Source of the DNA: Globodera rostochiensis
Lineage: Eukaryota > Nematoda > Chromadorea > Rhabditida > Heteroderidae
NCBI GenBank assembly: GCA_018350325.1
Contig: JAEVLN010000005.1
Span: forward strand, 196,142 to 260,141
DNA: 64,000 bases
Direction of reading: 5' to 3'
Positions 1-10,694 of this stretch are shown in pieces (the first letter of the stretch is position 1; every line of letters starts with the position of its first letter). The position numbers were made by a program, and so were the translations under genes. The notes under the pieces were generated by a model, which had not been told where the DNA came from, made no database searches, and was given only the letters and a program-made list of their open reading frames with translations.

Positions 1-240
1 GAGTAATTTGGTCATCAACGCACCCCATCTAATAATTTTTTAGCTACTTTTTTGAACATTTTATTTTTTGAAGAAATAGTGTGCTAAAAAAAGAGAGTCA
101 GACGGTTAGAGTAAATTGGTCATCAACGCACCCCATCTAATAATTTTTTGAACATTTTATTTTTTGAAGAAATAGTGTGCTAAAAAGAGAGAGTTATGCG
201 GTAACGAGTTGAAAAGGTAGTTCACTCACATACCGTTTGT
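1..240 (+). repeat. R1 dispersed repeat, two tandem units
   Basis: Two head-to-tail units of about 100 bp share GGTCATCAACGCACCCCATC, then AATAGTGTGCTAAAAA and a purine-rich AGAGAGTCAGACGG block. The second unit lacks about 14 bases of the first. The same units recur inverted at 44866-44976 and 50988-51098 and, degraded, in this orientation at 58037-58230. No open frame is conserved across units, so this is a non-coding repeat. The window starts inside it, so the left boundary is unknown. Confidence 0.85.
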
Positions 241-474
241 TTCATCAATTGGGGTGTTGAGGTAAATTATTTTTAAAGCACAACCTAAGGCAGCCCACTA
301 AAAAACGTGGTAAGATTATAAATAAAAGAACCATAGTAAGCTTTAATCATTAAACATAATCTTTTACTTTATTTGGGTTGTATAAAATATAAATTGCAAT
401 TTCGACCAAATGATTTTATTTGCATTGAATAATTCTATTCTTATTCTTCTTCCATTATTAGTCAGAAATTTATT

Positions 475-812
475 AGTCAAATAAGATTATCCGTTCTTTG
501 TTTCATTTGTTGCAAAAATATTTCATGCCTTTTTATTTATTCACAATATTGAGTAACAGTGTAAACCAGTTGTGCATTTATTCTTATTCAGAGTTTATCG
601 TTAAATGTCTTACTTACCAATTTACTTTAAACAGAATTGATTTCCTTTTTATTTATTTAAATAATCATGGCGTGAAGAAGCGTGCTAATTTGCACTTGAG
701 TTGTTACCGTTCTTTTTTAGGCAATTTAAGAAGAAAGTTTCTATTTATTTTTAGTCGTTTCATTTTCATGATGCGTTTAAAATTAAGAAATAATAATTAT
801 GCCACCTTTTAA
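475..812 (+). CDS. Longest open frame, uncertain membrane-type protein
   Basis: Open for about 112 codons from the stop at 473 to TAA at 810-812. A TTG at 498 would give 104 residues and the first ATG is at 525 (MPFYLF). Hydrophobic stretches alternate with a basic middle (NHGVKKRANLH, about two thirds along) and a basic tail ending YATF. The middle coincides with a small GC-richer patch near 665-730. I recognise no family. A frame this long is only slightly beyond chance in such AT-rich DNA, so it may be an exon of a membrane protein or noise. Confidence 0.25.
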
Positions 813-894
813 TTTTTAGTATTATTTTGGATTTATATAATTATCATTTGCGCAACATCGAATTTGGAGTCGTTCCGCTAGCTTTTAATTAGAG

Positions 895-1072
895 ATCGGA
901 CGGTACGGGAAAGTACCGACGCTTTTTCGGTACTTTTCGGTACTTAGGCATCGGTACTTTCCCGAAAAGTACCGACCGAACCTTTTCGGAAAGTACCGAT
1001 AGTTTTCGGTACCGGTACTTTCCCGAAAAGTACCGACCGAACCTTTTTGGACTTTTTCGGTACTTTACCTGT
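895..1072. repeat. Cluster of nested palindromes around CGGTAC
   Basis: The 23-base stretch at 952-974, an imperfect palindrome beginning CGGTACTTTCCCG and ending AAGTACCG, occurs twice, at 952 and 1013, each followed by ACCGAACCTTTT. Shorter copies of CGGTACTTT and AAGTACCG in both orientations fill the rest. The block is far more GC-rich than its surroundings and could fold into several alternative hairpins. No flanking target duplication was found. Confidence 0.8.
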
Positions 1073-2329
1073 CATTATTATTATAAAAATTCCGAATTTG
1101 TTTTAATTTGTAGAAAGTCATTTTCCATATTACTTCTGATAAATAAAATGTAAGTTTGAATTTTTTTTAATATTGCAGTGTTTATAAAAGGTAAGCTCAC
1201 TTAAACATTTGCAATGGATAAAATCATTTAAGAATCATTATGAATTTTTTTATTGATACGAGAAACCTTCCCGATGATTTCTCGTCACGCCATGCAATTT
1301 TTCGACAGCTCCGTCCTGATGTCTCGACTAAATTTTTTTTAATTCCGTGCGCTGTCGCTATCCGACATTAAACCCCTAAGTCTATAACTTTTCCCCAGTT
1401 ATTGTATCCGGCTTTTTGTGTTACTTAAAAAGTCGGGGTTACAATAGTGCTTTTTTGCCTTGGGAGCTGTCAACAGTGGTTGAACCAATTTCATAACTTT
1501 TTTCAATCACAAATAAATATTTTTTTGAACTAACGTTCAATATTTTCGTCAATATAATGCTATCTTAGAGTTTGATTTATTATTACATGTGTCATCCTTA
1601 AGATTTGAGAAAAAAAACCAAGAATGCATTTTTTTAAATTTTTATGATAATTTTAGAAATAGATAATAATAATTTCCTTTTCCAGTGAATATTTTACAAA
1701 AACATTAAACATAAAATATACACTAATTAAAAATTAATTTTAAGACAAACCGCCTTTTATATTGTATTCTTTTAATTCTAATCTGTTCTTTTTCTTAAAA
1801 AATATGGCATTAGAATGAGTAAATTACCAAAATTTTATTACCAAATTTAAATTTAAGTAAACAAATAAATAAATGTTCATCATCAAGTAAGTTCGGAATC
1901 GGCAGTTTGGATCTGAAAATTAAAGAAGACATTCGAAATCATATACTTTATGAAAGTTTACTTTTAAAAAACTTTTGTTAGATTCAAATAACTTTAAATA
2001 AAATGGCTACTAAAAGATATTGAAGCAACCAAATTTTTTACAAATTGAAGAATAATTCAATTTATTTAAATTTATATTTTCGTATAAATTTAACATTACT
2101 TTATTTTTAAAATTTAAAAATTTAATATAAAATTGTCCTCATAGACTGCTAGTATGTAACTCGCATGCGCACGGTACTCGGACAAATCTTAAGCTTTGAA
2201 AACGCCACGACTTAAATAAAGTACTATGGTTTCAAGTCTTTATAAAAGGAGAATCAAACATTATAAAAAATCCATTTATAAAACCGAGTACCCTCACTTA
2301 TTGAATCAAAAGCTAGGTGAGTGGTCTAC
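1073..2329. other. AT-rich stretch without a supported gene
   Basis: Mostly poly-A/T-rich sequence. A CG-containing patch at 1255-1370 shows no open frame with splice sites. A second at 2150-2200 could be a minus-strand exon (acceptor CTTAAG, reading ICPSTVRMR, donor GTTACA), but it is too short to call. Confidence 0.5.
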
Positions 2330-2420
2330 CGTGTGGCGCAACCGCAATCAATTCCCGCAATTCTTGCTCAATCATGCGGCAGACACGGCGGTCCTTATAC
2401 CATCTGGATTCGCAACGACG
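2330..2420 (-). CDS. Candidate internal exon, basic protein
   Basis: On the minus strand the acceptor TTATTGCTAAAG precedes a 91-nt open stretch that ends at a GTAGAC donor. It starts in phase 0 and ends in phase 1. It reads RRCESRWYKDRRVCRMIEQE and then LRELIAVAPH, a charged, helix-compatible sequence with no motif I know. The GC content is well above the flanks. The opposite strand is also open here (a 66-residue frame at 2226-2426), so the strand is not certain. Its neighbours on the minus strand are the candidate pieces at about 2890 and 3094-3144. Confidence 0.35.
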
Positions 2421-2884
2421 CTTTAGCAATAAAATAAATAATTGCCGGCAGAGCATTTCAAATAAAATGTAAATAAAACTATTACATATATAATATCTTC
2501 ATCAATATTATAATAAATCGCAAGTTTATTTAATAATCGTCGTCTCTGAATAACTAAAGTTGTTATAAGCCAGTAGTGTGATTGTAGAACATGAAAAAAA
2601 TAAATATATTTATTAATGATTTGATAAAACAATAAAAATAATTTTTAAATAAAAAATAATATTTCTAAGAGAAGTTTTAATAATAATTTAATTATGTTTG
2701 ATTTTAGATTCTTAACGATTAACCAAAATATTTATCGATTAAAGCAAAAATGATCTTGGTTTATTTATAATTTTTTTTAAATACATATAGTACGTCAAGA
2801 TGCAACGCATCTATCTGCTTCTAATTTTAAGGGTTTGAAACGTTGAACACCTAATGCCAAATGTTTTTGAAAGTCAGTCGCTGA

Positions 2885-2934
2885 TACCGTACGTCTACAG
2901 AATAAGGGTGTGTCTGCCTTGCACTTCATAGAAA
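2885..2934 (-). CDS. Weak candidate exon between 2330 and 3144 exons
   Basis: The minus-strand frame beginning MKCKADTPLFCRR is open for 45 codons. An acceptor-like CTATGAAG and a GTATCA donor would carve out a short phase-0 exon reading CKADTPLFCRRT. It would join in frame to both the lysine-rich start exon at 3094-3144 and the exon at 2330-2420, and this frame match is the only reason to list it. Confidence 0.2.
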
Positions 2935-3093
2935 TTTTTTTCCTACGATCGTAACTTACATTATTTCATCACGCGAATAATTAAAGTAAAAATATTATTG
3001 CAGGAAATCTTTTTTCTATATACAAACAATTTAATGATACATTTTCAAACAAAACGAGACACTTGATATAACAAATAACTATGCAAAGTTTAC

Positions 3094-3144
3094 TGGGTGT
3101 GCAATTTTCTTGGCGTTTTCCTTTTTTTTCTTCGCTGCGGACAT
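3094..3144 (-). CDS. Candidate first coding exon, lysine-rich N-terminus
   Basis: Minus-strand ATG at 3144-3142 followed by 17 codons reading MSAAKKKKENAKKIAHP. It ends exactly before GTAAAC, a good donor (phase 0). The Lys/Ala-rich start resembles N-termini of RNA- or DNA-binding proteins, but no family is assigned. If spliced to the pieces at 2885-2934 and 2330-2420 it would form the start of a small basic protein. Confidence 0.3.
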
Positions 3145-3218
3145 TTTTTTAATACAAAATGATAGAATGGTTATATCAATAATATCATCAAATCTGCATT
3201 GAATTATTTTGATTTAAT

Positions 3219-3518
3219 TTGAATGTTTTATATAACAATCACGCTAAAATCCATTTAACGTTAGAAAGCGACCAATTTTTAAACATTTTGATGCATATAA
3301 AAAATAAATATAAGCGAAATAAATTGAAAACTATTGGGCTTTCAGAAATTTTGAAACAAAAGCTCAGGGAACTGCAAGAAAGAAATGTTAGAATCAGGGC
3401 GTATCAATTAATGAATAAGTTAAAAAATAAATATCCTAATAATTATAAAACAAAAAAAACTTACAAATTCGCCGTTAAAAGAAATAGAAACTGGGCAAAC
3501 AACAAAATGCTATTGTAA
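3219..3518 (+). CDS. 99-codon open frame, basic helical protein
   Basis: Open from TTG at 3219 to TAA at 3518. The first in-frame ATG at 3291 would give 75 residues. It is strongly Lys/Arg/Asn-rich, with a helical centre (LKQKLRELQERNVRIRAYQL) and a tail TYKFAVKRNRNWANNKMLL. The mix of short basic helices and a Trp near the end recalls helix-turn-helix parts of transposases, but I cannot match a family motif. It may be a decayed mobile-element fragment, a lineage-specific gene, or a chance frame. Confidence 0.35.
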   Translation: MNVLYNNHAKIHLTLESDQFLNILMHIKNKYKRNKLKTIGLSEILKQKLRELQERNVRIRAYQLMNKLKNKYPNNYKTKKTYKFAVKRNRNWANNKMLL

Positions 3519-3800
3519 TAAACAACAAATTTGACTAAATTCATTAATTCTGAAGCCTATTTTATAAAATATTATGTGACAATTTAAATAAAGTTATGAA
3601 ATCAGAATTTAATTTAAAAAAAGGCAAATTTACCCTTGCATTATACATGAATGAACAGAAGAACAAATCAATCAAACCGATTTATTAAATGCTTTATTCA
3701 AGTTAAATAGCGTAAAAACTCCGTTACAACTTTAACTAACAAATATATTTAATTAATTCCAGTTTTCTTAGAGACTTTTTGAAAACAATATAGTGTTTAT
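3519..3800. other. AT-rich spacer, nothing seen
   Basis: No GC island, repeat or splice-bounded frame was found between the basic open frame and the repeat at 3805. Confidence 0.5.
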
Positions 3801-3804
3801 TAAT

Positions 3805-4075
3805 ATCTCTAAGCAAATTGAGTCAAATTCAAAATGTTCTCGGCGTCGCCTAGTGGCACCGCCGACCGCCCTCCTTCCCCAAAAGTGAACCTGACATTGG
3901 ATCAGGAATTCCGGTTTACGGTTTTTTTGGCATCCGGTTACATCGATGTTGAAATTAAATTTTGAAAATTACTCAATAAAAAAAGTTGACCAAATTTTAC
4001 ACGACAGTCCCACCCCCGAAAACCCCCGACCCCACAATTCTCAACACAGACGTCGAGGTGGCAACCCTAATACAA
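3805..4075 (+). repeat. GC-rich repeat fragment related to interior of the hAT element
   Basis: AAATTGAGTCAAA, then CTCGGCG, GCACCGCCGACC and CCCC correspond to 29430-29505 inside the hAT element, in the same orientation and with several mismatches. The downstream part (ACCCCCGAAAACCCCC at about 4013) loosely recalls 29070-29090, and it ends in GGTGGCAACCC. No target duplication or intact ends are visible, so this is a diverged fragment of a related non-autonomous element. Confidence 0.55.
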
Positions 4076-4500
4076 ATCGCAAAGAATGAGAAAAGAATAC
4101 ATTTGGTCTGGAATTTGCAATCGACAAGATCTAAATTCATTTTTGAACATGTGCGCATTAATTAATAAAATTAAATCAAAGAAATCGACTAATTCAAACT
4201 ATTTATTTAATTTGTAACAAAAGTTTAATGCTTCTAAACGTTAGAACCGCGTATCTATTGTAGCATTTAATTGCGCTTTTGAATAAATGTATCGTTATCC
4301 TGTATAACTTTCAATCATTTTGTATTTTAATTTTTATAATAAGATTTTCGTTGCTTCCTTTTTATAATATTAATTAATTATTTGTTATATGATTTTTGTT
4401 AAATTTAACTAAAATCAAATTCATTAAATCAAGTTTAATCGTTTAATTAGAATGAAATCATCTTTCTTATTTTTGTATGATTCAATTACATTTTGTTTTA
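4076..4500. other. AT-rich spacer, nothing seen
   Basis: No supported feature in this interval. Confidence 0.5.
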
Positions 4501-4504
4501 TTTA

Positions 4505-4594
4505 ATGTTTCAAAAGTACAAATACATAACCCTCCAAAGAGAGCCCGAGGCCAACCATCACACTGAAGTAACCCAGGAGGAATCCGTAGTTTAA
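4505..4594 (+). CDS. Short open frame ending in a PDZ-ligand-like tail
   Basis: ATG at 4505 to TAA at 4592-4594 gives 29 residues containing REPEANHHTEVTQEESVV. A possible acceptor (TTTCAAAAG) at 4517 would make it a terminal exon instead. The last residues Ser-Val-Val fit the class I PDZ-binding pattern S/T-X-hydrophobic. The reverse strand of the same island is also open and hydrophobic (YGFLLGYFSVMVGLGLSL), but lacks an acceptor. Which strand is coding, if either, is undecided. Confidence 0.22.
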   Translation: MFQKYKYITLQREPEANHHTEVTQEESVV

Positions 4595-4614
4595 AAGTTG
4601 AATGTTTATATTTT

Positions 4615-4638
4615 ATGGCTCGCGTAGTCATTTATTGG
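4615..4638 (+). CDS. Candidate first coding exon with consensus donor
   Basis: ATG followed by eight codons (MARVVIYW) ends directly at GTAAGTATTT, a near-perfect donor, in phase 0. The exon is only 24 nt, so the donor is the main evidence. It could splice to the acceptor at 6010 (ATTATAG), giving a 33-residue product with the exon at 6011-6088. Confidence 0.3.
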
Positions 4639-6010
4639 GTAAGTATTTTATTTATTTAAATATTTTTTTTACTAAAAAGAATGTGCTTTTAGATAAACAA
4701 CTTTAACTAAAAATATAAATATTCTTATACTGCATTAAATACACTTATTCGTCAGAAATAATTGAGACTATTCAATTTAGAAATTAGACATCAAATATTA
4801 TCTCCTGACAATTATTAATACGAGTAAACTTTAACTACAATTTTTATTTTTTTATAGTTATGTTTAGTGAAAAACACTGTTTTTAATTGATGTTCTTGTC
4901 TTTTACATTTTTTATTTTCAACTATAAATAAAAGGTAATTTATTTTTTGTATTTTGATTTGTTTTGTCTGTTTCAGAAAGTTAGGAATTTGTAAAAAACA
5001 CTAAGAATTATATTTGACTTAGTTTTTTTAATTCAATTTGTTTTTTGTTGACTAAAATTTTATAATTTTGGCTTATAACCAACTTAAAATTAGGGTTTGA
5101 ATTTGTCTAATGAGGAAGCAGGTGTTGGTTGCTTGTAATTATTGCAACTTTGGCATAATGCATAAAATAATATTAGAAACTGCTTAATGGTGATCTAGCT
5201 TTTTAATATATAAAATGTCAGTTAATTAAAGTTTTTTCGCGTAGAATGTTTAAGAATTTTTTGGCATGCGGTTTTTGTGTTGTTTTGTTAAAAAATTCTA
5301 GAATTATGATAATTATTTATAATGAAGAACGCAGGCAGTTTCATAATTTCTTTCATTTGGAAGAGTTTATTTATTTTAAATAATAAAATTAGTTTTGTAC
5401 TAAGCTAGCTTATATAATTTAATTATGTTTTAATTTTATAATATAAATAATTAATAGCTAAAGGTAAGGACTTATTCACAAATATTTAGATTATAATTTT
5501 TAACGTTTTAAACTTTTTTTTGTACATTTTATATTAAATAAAATTACTCAGAACTTCTTAAATTCTGCGCAATGTTTTGAAAATTTTCTGCAAACGTTTG
5601 AACTTGTAATTTGTTTTTATATATTGGAGATCTTTGATTTTAATTATATTTAAATAAATATATTCGAATACGCAATGAGTATTCATTTTAATTTAATAAT
5701 TATCGTAAACATTGTTTACATTTTGGGACGCATTGCCTTATTTTTGTATTGTTTCTATTTAAAAATCAAACGTATTTTTAATTTGTGGTAGCTGTGACGT
5801 GCATGAACTAAACTGAAACAAGTGTTGATATTAAGATCTGAAGTTTAACTTTTTGATTTAAACATTAATGCCCTTATGAAAAAAGTTATATTTTTAAAGC
5901 TTTGTTCAACATTTAAAAAACAATTTATTTTAACATTTTAAAAATAATCATTTTATACACAGGGCACATTAAATTTTACAAATATTTTTTTGCCTTTTTT
6001 TTCATTATAG
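4639..6010. other. Possible intron between 4638 and 6011
   Basis: GTAAGTATTT at the left and TTCATTATAG at the right are proper intron ends. The interior is AT-rich, with only a weak GC patch near 5230-5340 that shows no splice-bounded frame. Confidence 0.25.
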
Positions 6011-6088
6011 TCGTATTTAAGTAAACACGATCAAGCTGATGTAATTGGGCGCCTTGTTGAACGGAACAATGATTTTATAATGACATAA
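6011..6088 (+). CDS. Candidate terminal exon
   Basis: After the acceptor TTTTTTCATTATAG, 25 codons are open to TAA at 6086-6088. They read SYLSKHDQADVIGRLVERNN and then DFIMT. It is phase 0 and compatible with the exon at 4615-4638. The composition is hydrophilic and protein-like and the acceptor is good. No motif recognised. Confidence 0.33.
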   Translation, partial: SYLSKHDQADVIGRLVERNNDFIMT

Positions 6089-8138
6089 TTAATTTAAAAT
6101 ATTATGATCAAAATCAAACATTATTAAAATTACATAGCTGCGCTTTTTTACAAAGAATTAGATAGGCCGGCTTTAGCAATTAAGGCCTGACTTTACATTT
6201 ATATATTAATAAATAAGACTCTTCGACAGAACCAAACTTCAGATATATTATGTATCAATTGCAAAATTCTGAGCATTCACTTTTTCTTCAATAATCTTTA
6301 TCAGGCGTGCTGTAATTTATAAATTAATTAAAACTTATTATTTTACTTCTTGCGTTATAAGTAATTTTTTTGAAATTCTAATGGCCTTTCGCTGTAACTT
6401 TCTTTGTATCTATATATCTTTAAAGTTTCCAATCTTTACAATTATTTTCTTTTATTCTATGATTAGTCAAAGAAAACTAAAAAAGCAATCCATTTATTTG
6501 TCATTTAGTCATTTTAAGTTCAGATTGGGTTTTTGACTTTTTGTGGATTATATATTTATTTAATATATGGCACAAAGAACGCATTTTAAAACTCCGAATA
6601 ATATATTTTTTGTCCTTATTTATATTATCCTTCATTCATGACTTTGCTAATAATTTACATCTTTGGCAATCCGATTCAACTTTTTTCCTATTTTGTTTTC
6701 ATTTTAGCATTAAAATAATTGTGTTTAGTTTTATATTGAAAAATTAAACAACAAGAATAAAATTATGGTATTTATTTTAAATCCAATTTTTAAGTTCAAT
6801 TGATTATTTTGAATGACACTATTTTAAAAATAACGGTGTTGTTAAAATCACAAGATGCATGCAGAGATTTTGGTTTTATTTTTTTTAATTTTCTATAATT
6901 ACACTTTAGTTTTATGCTTTGATTAAGTTTCAATTATTTTATTTGAGTGAGTGGATCCTGATTCACTCTGATGCCGTTTTTTTATTTAAAAATTCAGTCT
7001 CGCTTTTTTTTAAATTGTTTATTTTATTCAAAAAATATAGTTTGTTTGCATCAAAAGCAGATTTTATTATTTTTACAATTTGTTATCATTCACACAAAAT
7101 TAATACGCTTTTTTTATATAGTGTACCTAATGATTCTGCCCATTTTGATGTTTTTAAATGATTTATTATAATCTAAATATTTTTTCATAGCAAATAGTAT
7201 TTATTTTATTAATTTTGATGAAAGTTTTGAAACAATTTTGATTTATTCTAAATTGTTTGTCAAATTTTTTGCCTCTTCGACCTTAAACGAGTGTTATTTG
7301 ACAATTTTTTGTTAATTATAAATATTTTATTACGTTTAAAATCTTTATCTTTGGAATAATTTTAAATTCCAAAAATAAATTACACTTTGATAATGAAAAA
7401 ATGAAAAATTAGAACATAAATAATTCTAGTCGAATGTTCATTAATTAATTTTTTGATTATAAATTAAAATAAAAGAAAAAATAAGAAACATAAAAACTTT
7501 GACACCGTTATGATAAAGTTAATCAAAAATAACAATAAATAATTTAGCCAAATAATTTTGAACAAAACCAAAAATTTACTGGGTGTATTTAGTTTTGTTT
7601 TGTTTACAAAAAATAATATATTTTATTTTTTTGTGCAAATCGTGCGCATTAAATAATTAAAAAATGGATTAACTAATTTAAATGCATCACGAAAACACCA
7701 ATATTTTAATTATTAACAAGAATATTGCATCATTTAAAGTTCACCGATTTACGCCATACATGATTAAATTAAAACTAAATTTTAATAAATTTCTCGTGTA
7801 TATTAAAATGCTTATCATTACATTAATTCGTTCATAAAATATTACAAATATTTAAAAAAAACCACAATGAGATGAAGAGCGATTATCATTTAAATCAAAT
7901 TATATCATCTATATCAGGTCTTTATAAATAAACAAAAAAATATGAGTTAAAAAAGATTAATCGGAAATTAATAAACAACTTAACAAAAAATACAGTTTAA
8001 AAACGGTAATACTTTATTTTATATATCAAAACATGATAAATTGTCAGTCAAAAAATAGTAATAAAAACTAATAAATAAATAATGAAAACTAAAGACCGAA
8101 AGCTGTTTTAAAACGTCAACAAAAAAATATTATAAAAT
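6089..8138. other. AT-rich stretch without a supported gene
   Basis: About 2 kb of homopolymer-rich A/T sequence. Two overlapping 66- and 80-codon frames near 6919-7171 are Phe/Leu/Ile-rich products of T-runs and are not called. No island, repeat or palindrome stands out. Confidence 0.55.
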
Positions 8139-8177
8139 ATGACACGCAAACAACGAATGGCGCCAAAACGCAAGAGC
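8139..8177 (+). CDS. Candidate first coding exon, nuclear-signal-like
   Basis: ATG at 8139 followed by 13 codons, MTRKQRMAPKRKS, ending before a GTGAGA donor in phase 0. APKRKS looks like a monopartite nuclear localisation signal. The acceptor partner is unknown; short GC patches at 8405-8480 and 8665-8760 are possible next exons on this strand. Confidence 0.27.
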
Positions 8178-8966
8178 GTGAGATGTGGTTAAAAGAATCC
8201 TAGATTTAAATTTATTAAAAATAACACAAACGTATATTGTGAGAGTTAGGGCGAAATATTAAAAATATATAACATAACTGTTTAATCTTTATTTTGCTTC
8301 CGAATGCGCGGCTCAACTTTGTATATGTTAATCTCTTAACTAAATTACTTATATTTTAGTAAAGATAAAACTTTAATACAATAATCAATTTGGCTATTAA
8401 TAGATAAATGTCAAGGACGGAAAGAATCTCAAACGGTGCGTCCTTCCCCGAGTAGCCTCTCGGTACAAGCCGTCATTAAGTTCGAAAAATATAAAAACTT
8501 TTAAAAATTATGATAAGAAGATTAAAAGCAAAATTACTAAGTAATTATAAAATTCATTATTATATTATGATGATTTATTTGAGCAGATTTATATATCTAA
8601 TTTTCAAAACAATGTAATCCTTATTTTTTCAAAAGAAAAACCCATTAACACATATTGTAATAAAACTTGGCACTGTCCGCGACAACAGACAGCATGTAGG
8701 GACACCATAAGTGACTTAGTGGTGGTCGTGACGACAGTTTCCAAAGGACTAATGCATAATCATCAAAAACAATCGGTTATGATAAAACGAAATTAGAAAT
8801 CATTTTAATATCCAATTCAAGGTTCACGGAGTTCTTTTAATAAACATTGAAAAAATATTTAAATTCCTTATTAATAAATAGTTGTTTTGTTTAATTCATC
8901 ATATAAAAGAAGATATTTGATTACTTGAGAAATTCAATTAAATAAATTAAATTGGACGAAACATAC
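8178..8966. other. AT-rich DNA with two unresolved GC islands
   Basis: Islands at 8405-8480 and 8665-8760 are clearly GC-richer and open in frames on both strands (for example plus MSRTERISNGASFPE and minus LETVVTTTTKSLMVSLHAVC). Neither has paired splice sites that decide the strand, so no exon is called. Confidence 0.4.
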
Positions 8967-9041
8967 CTTCCAACATTGCACCTTCAAACAATTTTTTTTG
9001 ATGTTCATCTGGAAATGTGCCAAATGAACGCGTGGCGCTGC
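8967..9041 (-). CDS. Candidate internal exon with GTATGT donor
   Basis: The minus-strand exon of 75 nt lies between an acceptor (GATGGTAG) and a GTATGTTTCG donor, and is phase 1 at both ends. It reads SATRSFGTFPDEHQKKLFEG and then AMLE. The frame is open through the exon and hydrophilic, with a helix-like second half. An alternative frame on the plus strand (DVHLEMCQMNAWRCLPSG) is also open. No family recognised. Confidence 0.38.
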
Positions 9042-10592
9042 CTACCATCGGGCATGAGAAAGTCAGGTTTTATTTCAATCATAATTCATATACCTATTTG
9101 TTTTATTTAATTATTAATTTAATAACAATTTGTTTATTTCCAATTTTACATTTAACTCGCAAATTTATGAAGTTAAATGTTTAATTTTTTTAATATTTAG
9201 ACAGAAAATTTTTTCAATTGGATTTTAGTTAAATAATTAATAAATTGGTTAGATTTAAAGATCAAAATGATTGACTTTGTACCAATCCAATTTAAAGGAT
9301 TTATACGTGCTAAAAATCTGGAAATTTGTATGTTTTATGTGCTAAAAAATGCCGACTATGTGCTAAAAATTGGATATTTTTTAGAGGGTTAAACTAGTCA
9401 AAAATAACTCTTTCTATTTAGTTTCTTGTGTTGATATAAATTTAAAAAAATTTTTATAAAATTAGTTTTTAATATTATTTGCATTAAATTAATTGCTAAT
9501 TGTTGATTTGTTTTCGCAACAATGGGTGTCTTCGTTACGACATGCTTTATAATGTCTCTAAGCCATGTATTTTAAATTACTTTTAATTTTTTAATAAATT
9601 TGATAGTTGAATAATTATTATTTTTCTAATATTATGAAGAAAATATGTCTTTTCTTAAATTATTCAATATTTTAAATGTTAATTAAATGTAGCATGTTGC
9701 TTAGTAAATTTTTTTCCCAGTTTTTGCTTATCATCATTATTTTTTCGAATTTTGATTGCCCCGATAAATATTTAATGAAACTATTTTTTGTTTTTATCAT
9801 GCCAACAGAAATCTGACAAACCAAAATTTGTATCAGGCCAACTGGTTGTCAGCAAAGATTTATTATTTCGTATCCTTGTTTTATTCTTCAACTTTATGTA
9901 AAAATAAATAATTTAATTTTTTATTTTGTTATTTTTAGGTCAATAAATTTTCATTTGTAAAAAATTATTTATTTATTTAACGCAACACATTATTTTTGTT
10001 TTCTTTTTAGAATATTTTTCTTTTATCATGTATGAATTAATAAACAGTTTCTAAAGCATTGATTTAGTTTAATATAAAATACTCTTGACTTCCAGTTTTG
10101 TCGAAGTCTTCCTCTCTGAAGCTCGGGTTTTGTTTATTCCTTCCAGTTACATTAAATATTTTTATGTTTAAAAGTTCTGAGTCTTATTTTAAACAAAAAA
10201 GATTTTAAAATTTATTTTAGTAAAATCAAAAAATTATATATCAAAAAAAACAACAAATATTGCCTTCATCCCGTATCTTGAATATAAACAAATTTAAAGT
10301 TGACATATTCAAAAGTATTTATGGATGTCTGTGGTTTTAAAATTTTATTGTATTTTTTTATTACTTATTTTGGAATTTATAATTGGTCTCTGGCTAGTAG
10401 CATAGTAATAGTCATTGTTGTATTTGTTGTGCATTTTATTTTTGATATACTCGATTTCATTAGTTTCGCTCGAAAATCAATTCGTATAACCTTTGTATTT
10501 TTTTACACATATATCATGGATAATTTGTTTTATGATTTAAAATAAACTTTTCGGGCTTTTCAGTATATAAAACTTCCCTGATATTTTTCTTT
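9042..10592. other. AT-rich stretch without a supported gene
   Basis: Only one GC patch, at 10085-10140, could be coding (minus strand, REEDFDKTGSQE before a GTATTT donor), without decisive signals. An 81-codon frame at 10300-10545 is rich in Phe, Ile and Val from T-runs and is not called. Confidence 0.45.
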
Positions 10593-10694
10593 ATGCTAGA
10601 CGAAGTTAAACAGCTGATTGCCAACGCCAAAGCGAAGGTGTCTTTACCTTTGGAGAAGAGTACAGTAGAAAAGTCAAGAATTTTGTTAAAATAA
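10593..10694 (+). CDS. Candidate exon or 33-codon small frame
   Basis: ATG at 10593 to TAA at 10692-10694 encodes MLDEVKQLIANAKAKVSLPL and then EKSTVEKSRILLK. An acceptor TTTATGCTAG at 10599 would start an internal exon at DEVKQLIANAK instead. The peptide looks like an amphipathic helix. The upstream TTTTCAG at about 10563 is also a usable acceptor. Small size and several possible boundaries keep this tentative. Confidence 0.33.
   Translation: MLDEVKQLIANAKAKVSLPLEKSTVEKSRILLK

Noticed and set aside
6919..7171. Two overlapping 66- and 80-codon frames
   Set aside because: Both are Phe/Leu/Ile-rich products of T-runs with no GC rise or splice signal.
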